In this document: positions 60,345 to 64,000 of the stretch, piece after piece
Position numbering within the stretch: the first letter of the stretch is position 1
Layout of the letters: every line of letters begins with the position of its first letter
Source: Impatiens glandulifera
Taxonomy: Eukaryota > Streptophyta > Magnoliopsida > Ericales > Balsaminaceae
Assembly: GCF_907164915.1 (NCBI RefSeq)
Contig: NC_061863.1
Span: 2,417,840 to 2,481,839 of the forward strand
DNA: 64,000 nt
Direction of reading: 5' to 3'
The notes under the pieces: model-generated
Seen by the model: only the letters and a program-made list of their open reading frames with translations
What the model was told of the DNA's origin: nothing
Database searches by the model: none
Position numbers and translations under genes: made by a program

Positions 60345-63339
60345 TCATGGCTCTAAAATCTGGTGGTACAACCTGACTGCCCACTTTTCTCTATATACTT
60401 GCATATTCTTTGATATGCAATTTTCTAGACCAAGTTTAGCAGTCAGGTACTCTAAATACATTAATACAAAAACGCCACAGTCCCCACTCCATTCTGCTTT
60501 TGGTACTTCAGGGTGTGGGATTCTCTGAAATCTAAAAGTTTCATTTATCATGTTAGGATACCTGGCCATTTCAACTTCAGACATTGCTTTATGAAGGAAG
60601 GGCGGCAACATCTCACAAATGGCTTTCATGTATTTTCCGAATTCTTCATCATTGAAAATTGTCTGATCGCAATCATAAACATCAATTCTCCATTCTTGCA
60701 ATCGAATAACACACAGTACCCAGTGTAGGTTGTTGAGGTTGAGGGGGAAGTAAATAACATCAACACTGCTCCAACCGGGCATATGTTTATCTTCTCTACC
60801 CCAGTAGTAGTGGTAAATGACTTGATCGAAAGTATGGCCTTCTGGTTTTTCTGGATCAACTGAGTCAGCAACAAAATCGTCATAGTATAAAGTAATCAAA
60901 TGGCCAAACTGGCAAAGTGCGCGAATTGCACCAAATGCAAGAAATGCATACCTCGATATTCAATTCCCCATCTTGAACTGTCTTCTCCATCTCCAACAAC
61001 GGCCCATCCTACAAAAACCAGAAAAGCACTTCAATTAGTCCAAATGCAAGTAATAGGCAAAGTGCGCGAATTGCACCAAATGCAAGAAATGCATACATCA
61101 GTATTGTTTTCACCATCTTCAACTGTCTTCTCCATCTCCAACAACGGCCCATCCTACAAAAACCAGAAAAGCACTTCAATTAGTCCAAATGCAAGTAATA
61201 GGCAAAGTGCGCGAATTGCACCAAATGCAAGAAATGCATACCTCGATATTCAATTCCCCATCTTGAACTGTCTTCTCCATCTCCAACAACGGCCCATCCT
61301 ACAAAAACCAGAAAAGCCCTTCAATTAGTCCAAATGCAAGTAATAGGCAAAGTGCGCGAATTGCACCAAATGCAAGAAATGCATACCTCGGTATTGTTTT
61401 CACCATCTTCAACTGACTTCTCTTCATTTTCATTGTCCTCCCCAACAGTGTTTTTCTCCAAGAGCCCAACAATGTCTTTCTCCTGTCCATCCTACAATAA
61501 ACAGAAAAGCCCTTCAATTAGTCCAAATGCAAGAATTAGGAAAAGTGCGCGAATTGCACCAAATGCAAGAAATGCATACCTCAGTATTTTTAACACCATC
61601 TTCAACTGTCTTCTCTTCATTTTCATTGTCCTCCCCAACATTGTTTTTCTCCACCTCAACTTCATTCTCCACCACAAGCCCAACATTGTCTTTCTCCAAA
61701 ATCAGCACATCATTGTCTTCCTCCTGTCCGTCCTACAATAAACAGAAAAGCCTTCAATTAGTCGAAATGCAAGAAATGCACCAATTATCCAAATTCAAGG
61801 AAATGCAAGAAATACATACCTCAACTTCATTCTCCTCCACAAGCACAGCATTGTCTTTCTCCAAAATCAGCACATCATTGTCCTCAGTGTTCACCTCAAA
61901 ATCCCCCTCGTCCTTTTCTTCATCATTCTCCTTCTTTTTCTCCCCTTGTTGTAGTTGCTTTAACATCCGTTTAATGAGAATTATGTCATCTCTCATTTCG
62001 GTTTTGATGAGACTTATTTCATTTCTCATTTCAGTTTTGAAGAGAGTTATTTCGTTTCTCATTACACTTTTGAATTCATTTAGCTCCTTCGAAAGTTCAT
62101 CCAATCTACATCTATCGTGGGGAGTTGTTGCTGTTGGAGTTGGGGGAGAGGATTCTTCGTCTTCGTCTTCGTCTTCGTCTTCGTCTTCATCTTTTCTACT
62201 CGTGGCGCTTTCGACAGGATAAGAGCTGCTGGTGCTGGTGCTGGTGCTGGGGGTAGGGTTGCGGGTTCTTCTTCTTGTGGAAGGTTTGGCTTTGGCTGGA
62301 GTAATTTGTCTTTTCTTCCTCATGACAGTTTTTTATGAGGAACTCCATCGTCAATATCTCCAAGTTTCCTCTTTCTGCAGTCAAGATCAAAAAAGACATC
62401 ATAAACATTACCTCCCATATCTTCAAAGTCATCCCCAGCATATAAGACCTTCTCTTCTTCAGACAATTCCATTTTCTTAACAATCGTGCCTTGCAGGGCA
62501 GTGTGAAGATCAGAGGCAGTGCTCTTCCTCTTTGATTTGTACTGTATTATCCTTGGGCAGACAGGCTCTTCCGTTTGAAGCGTCGTTTTAATTGCAAGAT
62601 TGGGGACAAACGTTTGGATCACCTCATAAGTCCACACTTGTAAGGCTAGTGCGAACCCATATACTGTATAAGAAACATCGACATCTTTGTCTTTGTCTTT
62701 GTCCTTCTTCTGCAGATATAGAGTCCTGTAGCGATCAAGGTCTTTGGTCAAACCCTTCATGGTTGCTCTAAAGGCCACCTTTCCCCATGGAAAATTGAGG
62801 AAGGTGTCGATGTCATCGACCATGCTGAAGAGTTTCATATTTATTATCCTCCTCGGGTCAAGGGCAAAGAGATAATGGGAAACAAGGTATACCAGTCCCA
62901 ATTTCCATGCATCTTCCCTATCAGAGCATGACAAGAATTTTGAATGAAGGTCTCCTATTCTAATAAGTGGAATACGTTTAAAATATTTAAGAACCAAAGT
63001 TGGAGATTCTTCAACCTGGTTGAAAATTGTTTGCTTCGCAGGGAATCTCCCAAAATTGAGACCTGTAACCAATGCAAACTCCCTCATCCCGAAGCACAAC
63101 TCTTCTCCATTCACAAGGAACTTCATCTCCATAGAATTTGAGCTGGACTTCCTGAGGAGCATGTGGTGTATAATCATTCCTGAGAAACGCAGTAACGGGT
63201 GCCCTTTGAATAAGAATCTGAATTGGGTTTCCTCTACCCTTTCAGTTAGATTCATCTTGGCAAACTTGGCAGCAATATTTCCCATATTGGTTTTCCAAGA
63301 TACCCTCCCAGCAAACTCGGGTATTATAGTGGACTCCAT
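60345..63339 (-). CDS. DUF1985 and Ulp1 cysteine-protease gene (Kaonashi/ULP-like) of the MULE
   Basis: Proposed exons: 63339-62412, 62295-61820, 61732-61580, 61491-61387, 61308-61252, 61153-61097, 61008-60952, 60908-60345; these join in frame to 798 aa. The N-terminal exon is a DUF1985 domain. Exon 2 is a Lys/Glu/Asp-rich low-complexity and coiled-coil region with a DEDEDE run. Exons 3-7 are related acidic units. The last exon is a C48 (Ulp1) peptidase with His in NLHWVLCVI, Asp in VYDCD and Cys in GDCGVFV. The Gln usually about six residues before Cys is not seen (AEWSGDC). Ulp1 enzymes remove SUMO; the role of ULP-like genes in MULEs is unknown. The intron 62296-62411 is inferred: without it the first frame stops at 62320 and the next ATG overlaps that stop in another frame. 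An acceptor directly before the start ATG suggests a non-coding first exon in the right terminal repeat. Confidence 0.8.
60909..61580 (-). repeat. Tandem exon-plus-intron duplications in the ULP-like gene
   Basis: Exons of exactly 57 bases at 60952-61008, 61097-61153 and 61252-61308, and longer relatives at 61387-61491 and 61580-61732, all phase 0, are separated by near-identical introns of about 80-100 bases. The first and third 57-base exons encode the same 19 residues (DGPLLEMEKTVQDGELNIE) and lie exactly 300 bp apart, so a 300 bp block of two exons and two introns was duplicated recently. Confidence 0.88.
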
Positions 63340-63418
63340 CTACAAAACAAGGAAGAAGATGGGAATAAGCAAATCGAATTAACCATTGAGAAATGCTTGC
63401 AAATTTCTTAATAGATTA

Positions 63419-63472
63419 AGGTGCAGTAAAGGTGCAGTAAAGGTGCAGTAATACATTAAGGTGCAGTAATGG
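63419..63472. repeat. Short GGTGCAGTAA tandem repeats
   Basis: Four copies of AAGGTGCAGTAA or close variants in the presumed first intron of the ULP-like gene. Confidence 0.8.
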
Positions 63473-63784
63473 ACAGTTCTAAAGACATTAAGCATATGAT
63501 GTGTAATTTCTTAGATCAACAACTCATCCTGTCTCATTGTCATTCTATTAAACGTAAAGCAGTAAAGCAGAATAAGAACAGACGAAAATTAAGCAGTAAA
63601 GCAACAAAACAGATAAACCCTAAGCCTACACAGTCAAAGAAAACACAGAAATACCATTTCTTCACAAGAACATAACAAACACGGAAATGCCATTTCTTAA
63701 ACGAGAAATGAATGAATAAGCGTGAAATGCATGCATGCAGAATAAGAACATTGATACAATACTCATCATATACACACTAAAAGC

Positions 63785-64000
63785 ATTTACACACATAAAC
63801 GAAACCAGAACCAAACCCTAAAACCTAAATACATCAATATAAATCAATATAGACGGCATAATACACTTCTAAACCCTAACCCTAACACTGAAAGCCCTAA
63901 ACTCACCGGAATATGTCGAATAGACGGCGGAAAAAGACGATGATGTCGAATAGAGTGGAAAGTCGATGATGTTGGACGAGGAACGATGTTGAGGAACGAT
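63785..64000. repeat. Right terminal inverted repeat of the MULE, inner part
   Basis: Its reverse complement starts with GTTCCTCAACATCGTTCCTC, later has CCG before GTGAGTTTAGGG (donor-like, 63906), then TTAGGG, GTATTATGCCGT and TTGATGTATTTAGG words, in the same order as 54206-54420. The window ends before the element's outer end. Confidence 0.7.

Larger units (their letters stand above)
53785..64000. mobile_element. Mutator-like element (MULE) with transposase, ULP-like and BRCT genes; right end outside window
   Basis: The left end lies near 53785-53791 (GGCCCCATAACAGGG). 54180-54420 and the reverse complement of 63785-64000 are related: both hold repeated GTTCCTCAACATC words, then a splice-donor-like GT(C/G)AGTTTAGGGC, then degenerate GATGTAT.TTAGG repeats. 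They are therefore the inner parts of long terminal inverted repeats, and the element exceeds 10.2 kb. Inside are a BRCT gene (+), mudrA (+) and a convergent DUF1985/Ulp1 gene (-). MULEs carrying ULP-like genes (Kaonashi type) are known from Arabidopsis and melon. The 9 bp target duplication cannot be checked because the right end is missing. All three gene models are open, which suggests recent activity. Confidence 0.85.

Noticed and set aside
61527..62222. 231-codon plus-strand Ser/Phe-rich frame
   Set aside because: It is the reverse of the Glu/Lys-rich exons of the ULP-like gene and has no domain of its own.
62196..62483. 95-codon minus frame as the continuation of the DUF1985 gene (splice 62411 to 62366)
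   Set aside because: It ends in a stop soon after a low-complexity stretch and does not reach the Ulp1 part. The 62411-62296 intron keeps the long frame.

Overview
This window is nuclear DNA of a flowering plant, most likely a eudicot. The genes are split by short GT-AG introns. Three proteins are typical of land plants: a CBL-interacting kinase, a plastid YbaB protein and a CCCH/G-patch protein. The mobile elements (MULE with a ULP-like gene, hAT, TRIM, Helitron-like) are also of plant type, and the intergenic DNA is extremely AT-rich. I cannot name the species.

Layout: 1-20100 is gene-poor and AT-rich, with MITE and Helitron-like relics. 20488-21858 (+) is an intronless CIPK gene. 21900-30290 is intergenic and holds a TRIM-like element and a roughly 1.5 kb foldback repeat. 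30298-34471 (-) is a 14-exon mitochondrial 3-hydroxyisobutyryl-CoA hydrolase-like gene. 35541-38370 (-) is a 7-exon plastid YbaB/EbfC (STIC2-type) gene. 38708-47240 is a very large array of tRNA-Asp-derived repeats on the minus strand, about fifty copies or fragments, organised as about twelve higher-order units of about 630 bp with four tRNA-like monomers each. A 445 bp hAT element interrupts it. 48425-50119 is a second hAT element with an exact 8 bp target duplication. 50608-53669 (-) is a 4-exon CCCH/Tudor/G-patch gene.

From about 53785 to beyond the end of the window lies a large Mutator-like element (MULE). It contains a BARD1-like tandem-BRCT gene piece (+), a complete mudrA-type transposase gene (+, 808 aa when spliced) and a convergent DUF1985/Ulp1-protease gene (-, 798 aa when spliced). 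Its left inverted repeat lies just upstream of the CCCH/G-patch gene; its right inverted repeat runs off the window. Hairpin-rich ACGCG modules with a TATA box and a shared leader precede both the BRCT gene and the transposase gene. A third, CACGTG-rich cluster separates the convergent 3' ends.

The most unusual feature is the tRNA-Asp satellite-like array. Second is the MULE, whose three open gene models, repeated promoter modules and terminal repeats carrying splice donors suggest a young, possibly still active element with a captured BRCT gene. All exon models were built by eye from splice consensus, reading frame and remembered family features; none has transcript support here.
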